Below are positions 1-10,243 of a DNA stretch of 64,000 nucleotides, piece by piece (position 1 is the first letter of the stretch; every line of letters begins with the position of its first letter). Origin of the DNA: Aureobasidium sp. EXF-3400 (Eukaryota; Ascomycota; Dothideomycetes; Dothideales; Saccotheciaceae); NCBI GenBank assembly GCA_024195585.1, contig SWBL01000276.1, positions 1-64,000 on the forward strand, read 5' to 3'. The position numbers were made by a program, and so were the translations under genes. The notes under the pieces are model-generated. The model was not told where the DNA came from and ran no database searches. It saw nothing but the letters and a program-made list of their open reading frames with translations.

Positions 1-85
1 AGTGGTTAAGGCGTTTGACTCGAATTATCTTACGTTCTGGTATCAAATCCTTTCGGGGGCAAGAGTTCGAATCTCTTGGGCGTCG
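1..85 (+). tRNA. tRNA-Ser(CGA), 5' end cut by the window edge, with intron
   Basis: The sequence enters inside the D arm (AGTGGTTAAGGC), continues through an anticodon stem TTTGA/TCAAA (14-18 and 43-47) with loop CTCGAA, and gives anticodon CGA at 21-23. A 17-nt intron (25-41) sits one base 3' of the anticodon, the canonical place for nuclear tRNA introns. A long class II variable arm follows, then a T arm AAGAG-TTCGAAT-CTCTT (61-77), the acceptor 3' strand GGGCGTC (78-84) and discriminator G85. The long variable arm, anticodon and discriminator G all fit serine. About ten 5' nucleotides lie outside the window, so the acceptor pairing cannot be checked. Confidence 0.85.
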
Positions 86-90
86 ACATC

Positions 91-100
91 TTTTTGTTTT
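91..100 (+). terminator. RNA polymerase III terminator of tRNA-Ser
   Basis: A run of five T, one G and four T begins six bases after the tRNA 3' end, the usual Pol III stop signal on the coding strand. Confidence 0.7.
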
Positions 101-1126
101 GGTGACATCTGATTGACTTTTTTTGCCGGTGAGGGGAAGACAATGCTGAAGTGAGGATTGTCGGGATTTTGGGAAGTTGTGTGGGCTTGGCGCTTTGGGC
201 GGAGCGGAGTGGAAGATTTGACAGTGTGGAAGGTGTAACCGAATATATGTATATCAAACATGGCAAGGCTGATTTGCTTTGGTTGTTGGTATCTGTAGTG
301 CCTATATATCTTGTGCGATACACAGATCATTCTATTAGGAAACGCTTGCTCAAATATGTATCGATGTTCTTGATCGAGTCGAACTACTCAAGCAGGGTCA
401 TACCTATATCAACACCTTCGACACTTGATCTTGCCATTACTCGTTCAGATTTATTCTAAACGATCCTAAACCCAACAAGAATATTGATTGCATGGTTCAG
501 CTGTTAAAGCACTACTTGCGGATTGCTTACATCGTGGCGTGGTCGAATAATACTCCCTAAACACTTTCACGAAGTCGAGACTCAGAAAGCATCCAAGTAC
601 CGTTACGCTTTTGCATCAACAATTTGGTTTGGTATGCAAAAGTGCGCGATGATAACATAAATCGAGATCTATCAAATATCGCAGTTCGACGAGCGAAATT
701 TGTTGACTGTGAATGTGTTCGCAAACCTTGAGCTAGAGCGGCAAGACATGGCGTCTACAGCGTCCCAGGCATGACGGTCAAAAGCGGCGGAAGCGCACGC
801 ACAGGAATAGGCTTTATATAAACAAGACTTAGTGCAGTGGTCACATCGAAATGAAGAAGATTGTTTGAAAGTATTAGGTATAATTAGGGGTTATCTGAAA
901 ATTGTGTAGGACACTCAGTAGGACAACCGCTTTCCAACCAGTGTATGAACAGAAAAAAGGAAAACAATAAACGCCAATTCGTGCTTCGTCATAAAAGTAC
1001 AGCTGTCGTGCCTGGCTGATGTCGTGATAAACATTAAGGCATAGACATTCAGCTACAAGCCGATGAAGGTTTTGTAGGGTATCGCGTTAAAAGTACAGGG
1101 TGGGTGGTGAGCAGCTCTCGAGTTGC
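101..1126. other. Gene-free stretch
   Basis: I see no convincing gene. A 102-codon GTG-started frame at 151-459 lacks any recognisable motif. A perfect TATA-like palindrome TTTATATAAA lies at 813-822 with no coding frame after it. The last part should be the 3' UTR of the minus-strand MARVEL gene. Confidence 0.5.
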
Positions 1127-2101
1127 TTAGAAGTCGCGAGTGCTGGCGACACCAGGAGTGGTGTAGTAACCGCCGTGTACACTGGGGATAGCGCCAGCAG
1201 GAACATCGTTGGTGGTAGCGGGGATAGTACCAACGCTACGCTCGTTCTCGTAAGCGCGAGGGGCAGAGGTGACAGCGGGGATGGCACGGTCGTGAGGGTT
1301 GTAGCCGACGTGAGGAGCATGGCCATCGTGGTTAAGACCCTCCTTCTGGATGACAGTAGGGTTGGCACCGACGGCAGTGTTGCCAGAGTAAGCAGTGTCG
1401 TGCGAAGGACGGATAGTGTGGCCAACGGGAAGAGGGTTAGGGTCGGTGCCAATAACACCCTTCTCAGCGTAGTCGTCGGTGGGAACGACAGCCTTGGGCT
1501 TGCGAACGAACATGCCACGTCTAGGAGCAGTGCCGGAGGTGTAGTCGTTGGAGGGGCTGGGACCGAATCTCTTCTCCTTCTTGTGGTGCTTCATGAGGAC
1601 AAGCTGCATGATGGCGGTGATAAGGAAGAGGACAGCACCGGCAATGGCAACAGCGAAGACAGCCTTGTTAAGCTTGCAAGCGGTGCGGAGGCTGGGGTCG
1701 TAGTTGTGGTTGCCTTGGGTGAAAGCAATAGCGTTACCAGAAGGTCCGTTACCGAGAGGAGTCTTGACATAGTTGCTGCAGCTCTTGGCTCCCTGGCGGG
1801 TCAGGACAGCAATGGCAATCATGCCACCCATGCAGAGGATATCGAAGAGCAGACCAAGAACGGAGAGGAAAGCAATGCCGGCCAAGCAGCAGGTCAGGAG
1901 TGTAGTGCAGATGGTGTACAAAGTAATGGCACCAGCGATACCCTCAACTGCCTTCCACTTGGTGGGGATGTCGAGGTTGTGGTCTGCAAGGACAGCCAAG
2001 AAGAAACTGAAGATGCCGATGATGATGGCAGCACAGCAGAAGCAGAGTGCGTAGAGAGCAGTCTGCAACAGACGGAGAGCGCCTCCCTTGAAAATACCCA
2101 T
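1127..2101 (-). CDS. MARVEL-domain integral membrane protein
   Basis: Intronless, 324 residues. The first ~185 residues hold four hydrophobic helices: about 10-40, 55-80, 80-100 and 150-172. This is the four-helix MARVEL/Nce102-like plan of fungal proteins that organise plasma-membrane domains or vesicle membranes. The last helix is followed by a basic patch (KHHKKEKR) and a ~140-residue Pro/Gly/Thr/His-rich hydrophilic tail, presumably cytosolic. The loop between helices 3 and 4 carries a Cys pair and polar residues. The start is the only ATG ahead of the first helix (MGIFKGG). A long frame on the opposite strand is a codon-bias shadow. The family assignment rests on topology and composition, and the molecular function is unknown. 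Confidence 0.75.
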   Translation of the reverse strand: MGIFKGGALRLLQTALYALCFCCAAIIIGIFSFFLAVLADHNLDIPTKWKAVEGIAGAITLYTICTTLLTCCLAGIAFLSVLGLLFDILCMGGMIAIAVLTRQGAKSCSNYVKTPLGNGPSGNAIAFTQGNHNYDPSLRTACKLNKAVFAVAIAGAVLFLITAIMQLVLMKHHKKEKRFGPSPSNDYTSGTAPRRGMFVRKPKAVVPTDDYAEKGVIGTDPNPLPVGHTIRPSHDTAYSGNTAVGANPTVIQKEGLNHDGHAPHVGYNPHDRAIPAVTSAPRAYENERSVGTIPATTNDVPAGAIPSVHGGYYTTPGVASTRDF

Positions 2102-3674
2102 GTTGATTGAAGGATCAACTTTGATGAAGTGGCTGAGAAGGGATAATCCTCAAAAGGGAGAGGAGAGTAGAAGAGGATTGGCTGTTGGTGGTGGTTGTGA
2201 AAGTGAGTCGCTTGATAATGATCTTGTTCATTCGAGGGAAGGAAGCACTTAATATGTGCTTCCCTCAGTAAGGAGACGGTTTACGCAAAACCTCAAGACG
2301 TCACTTGGGAAGAGGGATCACAAAAAAGACGTCACTCGAGGACGGGTTGTGGCTGCCAATAAAGTTTAGCTTGGAGCGGCAGAGACCCTGTGAATCACCG
2401 AAATTACTTGATAATTGTATTCCGCGTGCCTTTTGCGCATTAGTCGTCAAGAAACAGGGAACGACGGCCAACGGCATTGTTGCCATCATGCAGAGGTCAT
2501 GAAATTTCCTTCACGTCTGCAGGCGCGGGTCAGGGCAATTTCGAGTCTTATGTCGTTGTGTTAAGAAATGATTCACGACAGGGATGCGTGAGCACAGTCG
2601 AGTTTTGCTTGAAGAAGCCACAGGTCAAGCCACAAGCAGATCCGGGGTCCATACCCATTCGGAACTTCATGCACGCTGCACACTCGATAGAGTCTTCTCC
2701 TGCATCACAGCGTCGCTTGGTTTCGCAGCATTATTCAAACTCTCGTCGAATATACACACCAATCAAAGTTGAGTATCCTTGTCCTTCACAAACAACAGTT
2801 CATGGCCCTGGTAGACCGATTTCCTTGAGTTCACCACGCGTTCCAACACGAAAGCTTCAAGCCACGTTACGTCGATTTGAATCAGACGAACAGGAATCGC
2901 GTAGATTGTGGCTCTTGTACTTGACGATACATCGAAGTACTGCGACTTCTGAGCTGTTTCAGCGTTACAATATGCACTGCTTCACCGATAACGATGGATG
3001 TTTGTTGATGATTCGTTTGTTTGTTATATTATCTCATTTCCATCACCCGCATATGCTGCGAGCCCATCCGTCCCGCATGAAGGTATTGTTTGTCTACACC
3101 CTGAAGCCACGATTTCTCACTTGCTGGCGTTTCGCAGCCTTACAAGCCATTGCCGCGAGTGGCTTCAAATCATGAGATCCCTCGGAGCAATTGGTACCTT
3201 GAAGTTGGAAGGTTTCCGGCAGATGCTGCCCAGTTGCTTGGGAATGAGTTGGTATGGACAAAACATCATGATTGGGTTTTATGGCCGTTGCCCTCTTAAG
3301 ATCGGCTCCTCGGGAAGTGGTCATAACCCCACGATATTGCTTCTTCTCGGCACGGTGTGACCACCGCAGATCATCCGAATCGATCCGTAGACCCATACGG
3401 GCCCAGATCTCCACATACGCATTCGTAAGAGTCAAGTCGACGCGTGTGAGTCTTACCAGAACTCGCAACGCATCGAAGAAACGTGACGTTATGCCGACGA
3501 GAACCTCGTCACAGCTTGCGATGATTTTAATCCAAATTCTCCAAACTGCTCGAGAGCCTCATGACTACATGTACAGAGCCAGTTTCCTCTGAGAACAAGA
3601 ATCGTGACCAATATCTTTCTCTCGGCCGAGCCATCGCGATCGAACGCATGCCCAAGTCAACTTGCTAGAAGCGT
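2102..3674. other. Intergenic region with promoter of the MARVEL gene
   Basis: About 1.6 kb without a supported gene. It includes the upstream region of the MARVEL gene, with an inverted repeat at 2241-2263 (reported separately). The longest frame, plus strand 2477-3175, has no ATG in its first 64 codons and no recognisable motif. I do not call it. Confidence 0.5.
2241..2263. repeat. Perfect 8-bp inverted repeat upstream of the MARVEL gene
   Basis: GGAAGCAC and GTGCTTCC flank a 7-nt AT-only spacer (TTAATAT), about 140 bp upstream of the MARVEL start codon. It could be a dimeric regulator site or a 5' UTR hairpin. The sequence alone does not decide. Confidence 0.5.
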
Positions 3675-5013
3675 CTACTCGACATCATTTGACTTGATCA
3701 GAACCTTGACGTGGTTGTCTTTGTCTTTCAGCAAGGTCAAGAAACCTTCAGCTATCACGTCTTTGAGCTCGACCTTTTTCGTGATCATCTGTTCTGGCTT
3801 CATCCTGCCAGAGCTGATCGCCTGGAGGACTTCGTCGAAGTCTCCGAGAACATATGTAGCAACACCCTGTCGTCAAGTCAGTCAAATTTGGTCAAAAATC
3901 CGCTGGAGATATCGACCTTGTATGTCTTCTCTCGGAAAACAAATTGGTTAGGAACAATCCTTGCGTCCTTCTCCCTGAGAAACGATTAGTACGAGCTTTC
4001 AAGGCATACTTGGGAATGCTTACCAAATAGCAATGTTGACAAGGGTACCGCGAGCCCTCATAGCAAGCACCGCAGAATCGAGTCCAGCTTGAACACCTGC
4101 TGCGTCGAAAACACAATCCACACCGCGGATACCTCCGCAGATCTCCTTGCATCGCTCCGGGATATCGTCTTTCGTCGGATCCAAGATAAAATCAGCGCCA
4201 AAGTCCTCTGCAAAAGCCTTGCGTTTGGTAGAGACTTCCGAAACAATGATGGTACCGTCACCATGCGCTCGAAGAGCTTGAATAACGGAAAGACCGATAG
4301 GCCCTCCACCAAGAACCAAGGCGAATTGGCCTTTCTTGAAGTCTTTGACTGGAGACATGTTGACCGCGTGCCAGGCGACGGCCAAAGGCTCCACAAGCGC
4401 TGCTACCTCCAAGGACACATTGTCAGGCACGGGTACTACACAGTACTCTGGAACCACGATATGTTCGGCCTAAGAGGTCGTCAGTAAGAGTCGTGAATAG
4501 GACACAGTCCACATACCAGTCCTCCTCCCCAGCCTGAGAGTCCTACGAATCCGTTCTTGTCGCAACAGTTCGGAATTCCATCTTGGCAAGATCCACACTC
4601 TCCACAGTAGATGATTGGCTGTACGACGACTCTTTGTCCGAGTGTGTACTTTTCTGAAACCCCTTGGCCCAGCTCTTCGATGATGCCGCTAAATTCGTGA
4701 CCAATAGTCAAAGGCACAGTCTCGTTAGTGATCGGGTGAGGAGTTGTTGGACACAGTGAGGGACCACCCATGTACTCATGGAGATCTGAGATCACCGTCA
4801 GTTTCGAGTGATGTGTACAGAATGTGATAACTTACCAGTGCCGCAAATTCCGCACCAAGCTGGCTTGATCATGATTTGACCATCACCACATGGTGGGCTT
4901 TGAATATCCTCCAAGCGGAGATCCTCTTTGCCGTGAATACGCAGCGCCTTCATCGTACTATTCTTGGACTGTGGCACGACAGCAGAGTCCACCTTGCTCA
5001 ATTGTTCAGACAT
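3675..5013 (-). CDS. Zinc-dependent medium-chain dehydrogenase, (R,R)-butanediol/sorbitol type
   Basis: Five exons: 5013-4836, 4785-4517, 4469-4024, 3974-3917 and 3866-3675, giving 380 residues. It should oxidise a secondary alcohol or diol (butanediol, sorbitol or similar) with NAD(P). Catalytic zinc ligands are Cys57 in CGICGTD and His89-Glu90 in GHEFSG. The structural zinc loop has four Cys (CGECGSCQDGIPNCC). The Rossmann loop is GGGPIGL, and the C-terminus has the family's EGF..L-KDKDNHVKVL block. Every junction restores the family sequence, e.g. exon 1/2 rebuilds CGT-D-LHEY. The last intron uses a weak donor, GTCGAT. Met21 (MKALRIHG) is an alternative start that matches shorter homologues. 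It is transcribed away from the alcohol dehydrogenase at 6.5 kb. Confidence 0.9.
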
Positions 5014-6530
5014 GGCTAGGATCGAAGCCGAAATCTGTAGGGTTAGTAGTACGAAAGGTGAGGTTTCTCGCAGTAAAGACCTGGTGTTTGTGCTGGGGAT
5101 ATGTGACTGCAAGTAGCTTGCTCGTCCAACTTACTGTTACAAACGCTGCTCCGCAGGATGGAATCTCCATCTCTGGACATCCGAGATGGCTATCGAGGCC
5201 AACCCCTCAATCCCCGCACTTGCTTCTTTGCAGATCTGGGGCAATGCATCTTGGATAGCAGAGAGCAATTCATCACCTCCTTCTCTTCTAGCCTTCAGAC
5301 GCCCCAGGCAGGCGGTGCCACTCAAAACCAAGGTGGACGAGTCCAGGGATTGAACAACGTCGTGGCACTCATCCGCTTTGCTCGAGTGATTCGCGGAATT
5401 CGGTTTCTCCATGGCGAACGAAGACCTACCCCGTTAGACCAGCCACTCTTGGGCCATGGCTCAACGCCTCAAGCTGCCTGAGAAAACCTCGGTGACATTT
5501 GAAAGTTCATCTTCCAGGCCAGAATGATCTTGGCGCTAAGCATCCGGGTTTCCTGTTTGAAGCTGAAGGATTCAATAGACAGTGGGCACTGTCGGTCTTC
5601 TAAGTAGCATAGATGGGATATTTCCCATAGGCTCTACACTTTATATGCCCAACCTTGCACAGGTGCAAAACGAAAGGACTTGTGCTCGTGTTTGATCACA
5701 GAAGGTTGGCCGTCGAGAAGTGTCGCGTAAGACGAATATCGCATTATTGTTTGACTTGTTTGAACACGTGGGGTGAGCTCCAGAAGCTCCAGGAGCTTGA
5801 TCCGTAGATTGGGCTGTGCTTCTTCAGCACCATTGTACCCCTCCATCGCCAATTATCATTAGAATCGTTCTTTGGCAACCTTCAGCGATTCTCCATAGAA
5901 ATTTGTTGCTGGGAGAGAAGGATTGGGCACTTCCGCCTAATGCGATGTACTTCCGTTGCGGCTCAGTCGGTCTTCTTCCCGGCGGTATGGCGGTTCATCT
6001 GTTTCTGGATCCTCCGATCGAAGATCTGTGGCCGCATCTGTTTAAGAGTCAAGATGACATATTTGAGCCTCCAGTTCCCCTCTGTTACATCATCGATGAT
6101 TGGTGGAGTTAATCAGGCAAAATGTGCCCCTCCTATTCTTCCGACACTGGTCGAGCCAAGTTGGAGCGACTGATCATCATGAGTGCGCGAAAAAAACAGT
6201 AGTCAAGCTGCCAGACAACTCTCAAGTGATGGCGAGAATAGAGAAGTTGAACAGAAGAGAAGTTCTTCGATGCGGTTCAGATGCACGATCTGAGGACGGA
6301 GTATCCCACTCTTTCTCACCTTTCGTCTCCGCGGTGACAGAAACGGCTTGATCAATTACGTCGAGCTGCTGCATGAGATCACTTGAGAGGAGGAAGCTCC
6401 TCTGGAGGCGCTGCCCCAATATTTTCCCGCCTACAAAAAGGTTTCGAGCTGCACCTCCTCGATCGATTCTCAAATACACCTTACCCTACACACTTCTCTA
6501 AAACTCCCAATCAATTCACATACCGCAACT
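5014..6530. other. Divergent intergenic region between two dehydrogenase genes
   Basis: 1.5 kb separating the minus-strand butanediol-type dehydrogenase from the plus-strand alcohol dehydrogenase. Several 70-120 codon frames exist on both strands (for example minus 5137-5412) but none has a recognisable domain. The minus 5137-5412 frame could be a fragment of a decayed gene, but this is unproven. The region must contain both promoters. Confidence 0.4.
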
Positions 6531-7729
6531 ATGGGTTACCCTGAGACTGCCGAGGGCTTCATGATCCACGATCACAAGAAGTGGTATGTACACATCGATT
6601 CGTTTGCACAACAACAAGATGCTGACAATCGTCTCTCTACAGGTCCGACTTCAAGAGAGGCGAGTTCAAGCTCAAGAAGTTCGAAGAGCACGATGTCGAC
6701 ATTGCCATTGAGGCTTGTGGTGTTTGCGCTTCCGATCTTCACACCATCAACGGAGGTTGGGGTGACGCTCCCCTCCCTCTTTGCGTTGGCCACGAGGTCG
6801 TTGGCAAGGTCGTCAAGGTTGGTGACAAGGTCACTAACTGCAAGGTCGGCGACAGAGGTTCGTACACTTCTCTGGTTTACTTCTAAAGCTTCGTACTAAC
6901 AATCGTTCCAGTTGGTGTTGGTGCACAGATCGGTGCCGACTTGACCTGCGACAACTGCAAGGCTGACCAGGAGAACTACTGCCCCAACTCCATCGACACA
7001 TACGGTGCACCTTATCCTGATGGCACCATCTCGCAAGGTGGTTACGCCTCGCATATCCGTGCCAACGACTACTTCGTATTCAAGATCCCCGACAACATCG
7101 AGACTTCGATTGCAGCCCCTATGCTCTGCGCCGGTCTGACCGTCTACTCTCCTCTTGTTCGCCTCGGCGCTGGTCCCGGCAAGAAGGTCGGTATCATTGG
7201 TATCGGTGGTCTTGGTCACTTCGCTCTTCTGTGGGCCAAGGCCCTCGGTGCTGAGGTCTACGCAATCTCCCACTCTCCCAACAAGAAGGAGGATGCTCTC
7301 AAGATGGGTGCCAAGGAGTTCATCTGCACCAAGGAGAAGGGCTGGAACGAGCCTTACAAGTTCGCTTTCGACTTTGTCATCAACACTGCCGACGCCATTG
7401 ACCAGTTCAACCTCGACGATTACTTCAGCACCCTCAAGGTCTGGGGTAAGTTCCACATGGTCGGCTTCGGTGACAAGCCCATCCCCACCCTTATGGCCCA
7501 GCAGTTCGCCGGTAACGGCTGCTCGATTGGTGCCTCTCACATCGGCAACCGCCCCGAGATGGAGGCCATGTTCGAGCTTGCCTCGAAGCAGAACATCAAG
7601 TCTTGGGTCGAGACCATCGACGTCAGCGAGGAGGGTTGCAAGACTGCACTTGAGCGTCTTGACAAGGGCGACATCAAGTACCGCTTCACCCTTGTCAACT
7701 TCGACAAGGTCTTCGGCAAGCGCTCTTAA
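6531..7729 (+). CDS. Zinc alcohol dehydrogenase, cinnamyl-alcohol (ADH6/7) type
   Basis: Three exons (6531-6583, 6643-6857, 6912-7729), 361 residues. Family role: NADPH-dependent interconversion of aromatic or branched alcohols and aldehydes, cytosolic. The catalytic zinc site is Cys46 (CGVCASD) plus His68-Glu69 (GHE). The structural zinc lobe is TCDNCKADQENYC, the nucleotide loop is GIGGLGH and is followed by the CAD-family segment around GAEVYAIS. Both introns are clean (GTATGT...CTACAG and GTTCGT...TCCAG) and rebuild TGG and GTT codons. Codon use is strongly C-biased at third positions, which suggests high expression and explains a long antisense frame at 6896-7759. It is followed 625 bp downstream, on the same strand, by an aldehyde dehydrogenase. 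Confidence 0.92.
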
Positions 7730-8354
7730 GTGCATTGCCTGACATGTTTGGATGATCAATACTGTAATACACCTACATGACTTTCATGACAACGGAGGAA
7801 GAAGTTGGAATTGGCCCTTGGCTGGCCAAGGTAACAATTTGGAATAGCTAGATCACTCTTTCGAGTAGATTAGTATTGAACGACACTCTTCAAAAGACTT
7901 GGTTGATTTATTCTGTGACCTGTTCTTTCTCTCAATAAAACATGATCGGATTATCGGGAAAAATGATTGCCGATCACGGTTGCACGCGTTTTCACCTTCG
8001 GACATGCGACCTGGGTAGATCAGCCTCCAAAGTTTGACATGTGCCTGATTCTTTCGTCGCATCTGCCGGTAGCGGTGACATTCGTCTGTAAACTGCGACT
8101 TGCCGCAACGGCATGTCTTGTAGAGAGAAAGACGGTAGGTGGGCATGGAGGCAGAGTGCCGACAGCACAAACCGAGTCGCCCCCACACAGAGGGCCCACT
8201 TCCCCTCCGTTCTACTAATCATCATCTGGCATAGGCCAGAATAATGGATGTCTTGATTGATAATCGCGGTATCCCTCATTTTATTCCAGAGCGTTTTCCC
8301 TGTTCATTGTTCGCAACATCTTCTGTCGCATACTCACATTAGAAACATTCAGCA
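7730..8354. other. Intergenic region between ADH and ALDH genes
   Basis: 3' UTR of the alcohol dehydrogenase and promoter/5' UTR of the aldehyde dehydrogenase. Short frames on both strands show no motif, and I see no gene. Confidence 0.5.
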
Positions 8355-9855
8355 ATGGCCGATTACACAGTGTAGGTACCCGTTCAATTCTTGCCGCGAG
8401 AGTCGCAGCGTCCACCAACATGACTAACACACGTTTTCCAGACCCCTCTGGCTCGACGGCAAGGAAGTCGTCACCGATACCACCTTCGATGTAAACTCGC
8501 CCAAGACGGAAAAGAAACTGTACAGCTGCTCTTCGGCATCGGTCGAAGATGCTCAGAAAGCCGTAGACTCATGCCAACGCGCCTGGAAATCATGGAAGAA
8601 GACCAAGAGCACCGAGATTCGCAAGATCCTCTTGAAGGCCGCAGATATCATGGAGAACCGCTTGGACGAGCTGGCCGGATACCAAATGGAAGAGACGGGT
8701 GCTCCTGACTTCATTGTCAAGAGCTTCAATTTGCCTACAACTGTCGAGATGTTCAGAGATGTTGCTGGTCGCATTGGTGGTATCGTCGGCATGATTCCTC
8801 AGACTCAAGATGGTGGAGCTTTGGTCTTCAAGGAGCCTTACGGTGTCATCCTCGGTATCGCTCCTTGGAACGCTCCGTACATCTTGGGTCTGAGAGCCGT
8901 CATTTACGCTCTGGCCACTGGTAACACTGCCATCCTTAAGGGAAGCGAGCTTTCTCCTCGTTCTTTCTGGGCTATCGGAAGTGTCTTCCACGAGGCTGGC
9001 CTGCCCGCTGGTGTGCTCAACGTCTTGTACCACCGTCCCCAAGATGCCGCCGCCGTCACCAACAGGCTTATCGAGGCACCCGAAGTCAAGAAGGTCAATT
9101 TCACTGGCAGTACCGCTGTTGGTGCCATCATTGCCGCCAAATCCGGTGAGAACCTCAAGCCCTGTCTCATGGAGCTAGGTGGCAAGGCATCGGCTCTTGT
9201 TCTCGACGATGCAGACATTGAGAACGCCGCTTTCCAATGTGCTCTGGGAGCTTTCGTCCACGCTGGTCAGATCTGCATGTCTACCGAGCGTATCGTTGTC
9301 CACAAGTCCATTCTTGAGCCCTTCTCAGAAGCCCTCAAGGGCGCAATCGCAAAGATCTACCCCGACTCTGGCGAAGCACCTATTCTGGTTGCTAGACCAG
9401 CAGTGGAGAAGAACCAGAAGCTCGTTAAGGATGCTGTGGAAAAGGGCGCTAAGCTTCTATACGGCGATCTCAACTCCAAGGAGACAAATTCACACCGTCT
9501 TCGTCCCTTCGTCGTTCAAGACGTGACCAAGGAGATGGACCTCTACTACACCGAGTCTTTCGGTCCTTCCGTATCACTTCTCACCGTCGAATCAGACGAC
9601 GAAGCTGTCGACTACGCCAACGACACCGAATATGGTCTCTCGGGTGCTATCTTCACAAAAGATCTACAGAGAGGTATCAGACTCGCCAGACAAATTGACA
9701 GTGGTGCTATTCATATCAACCAAATGTCTGTGCACGATGAAGCTGGTCTACCTCACGGTGGTGTCAAGAAGTCTGGCTGGGGACGCTTCAACCATGAGTA
9801 TGGTCTTAACGAGTTCTTGAAGCTCAAGACGGTCACCTTCGCTGGCGACTGGTGA
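8355..9855 (+). CDS. NAD(P)-dependent aldehyde dehydrogenase (vanillin/salicylaldehyde type)
   Basis: Two exons: a 17-nt first exon (8355-8371) and 8442-9855, giving 476 residues. The small first exon is supported because the splice rebuilds Val6 and yields MADYTV-PLWLDGKEV, the normal ALDH N-terminus. It oxidises aldehydes to acids. General base Glu250 lies in MELGGK, nucleophile Cys284 in GQICMS, and the cofactor loop NFTGSTAVG is present. The C-terminal HGGVKKSGWGR motif is the one common to the vanillin/salicylaldehyde/benzaldehyde dehydrogenase branch. Length is typical. Lying behind the cinnamyl-type ADH on the same strand, it could take that enzyme's aldehyde product. This is an inference from order only. 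Confidence 0.93.
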
Positions 9856-10243
9856 ACTACAACTGTTGATGTACCCGCCTGAATATCATGATGTCGTTTT
9901 TTGTTGTATATACCAGAGTTTCCAAATCAAACATGTTAAAGTTATCAAGTACTCAGCATTGTTACGGAAAAGCATCAGTCTGATTTGGTGCTGGACTTGT
10001 TATTTGAGTGCTCGAGACGAAATGGTATGTGCAGAGATAAGTTATGCACGAGTTTCATAAATTTATGGAGGTAATCTATATCACGGAAGGTCAAAGCTCA
10101 TTCGCTCTCACATCCCTGCAACACCTTCTTCCAGACTGCGACATGCAGCAGTCAGTCTGTAACGCGTCTGTTCGAACGTGTGTTAATATTGTGCGCTTCC
10201 TGCTAGTTTTCAACAACCAGCTGGCGCTTAAAGCGATTTGGTG
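9856..10243. other. Intergenic, ALDH 3' UTR and Dicer-like promoter
   Basis: 388 bp without a supported gene. It is AT-richer than the flanks. The Dicer-like start is taken at the ATG at 10244, two codons after an in-frame TTG. Confidence 0.5.

Noticed and set aside
151..459. 102-codon plus-strand frame near the tRNA
   Set aside because: GTG start only, no motif, no promoter logic.
1100..2110. 336-codon plus-strand frame opposite the MARVEL gene
   Set aside because: It mirrors the codon bias of the real gene, has low-complexity Gly/Val/Asp/Ser composition and no motif. The minus-strand product has clear membrane helices.
2477..3175. 232-codon plus-strand frame
   Set aside because: No ATG for the first 64 codons, no signal peptide, domain or intron pattern. 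Chance frame most likely.
5137..5412. Minus-strand frame that might be the tail of a zinc-cluster regulator
   Set aside because: No Zn2Cys6 motif upstream in any frame and several stops. The resemblance was too weak to name.
6896..7759. 287-codon minus-strand frame opposite the alcohol dehydrogenase
   Set aside because: Antisense shadow of a strongly C-biased gene. The sense strand carries all ADH motifs.
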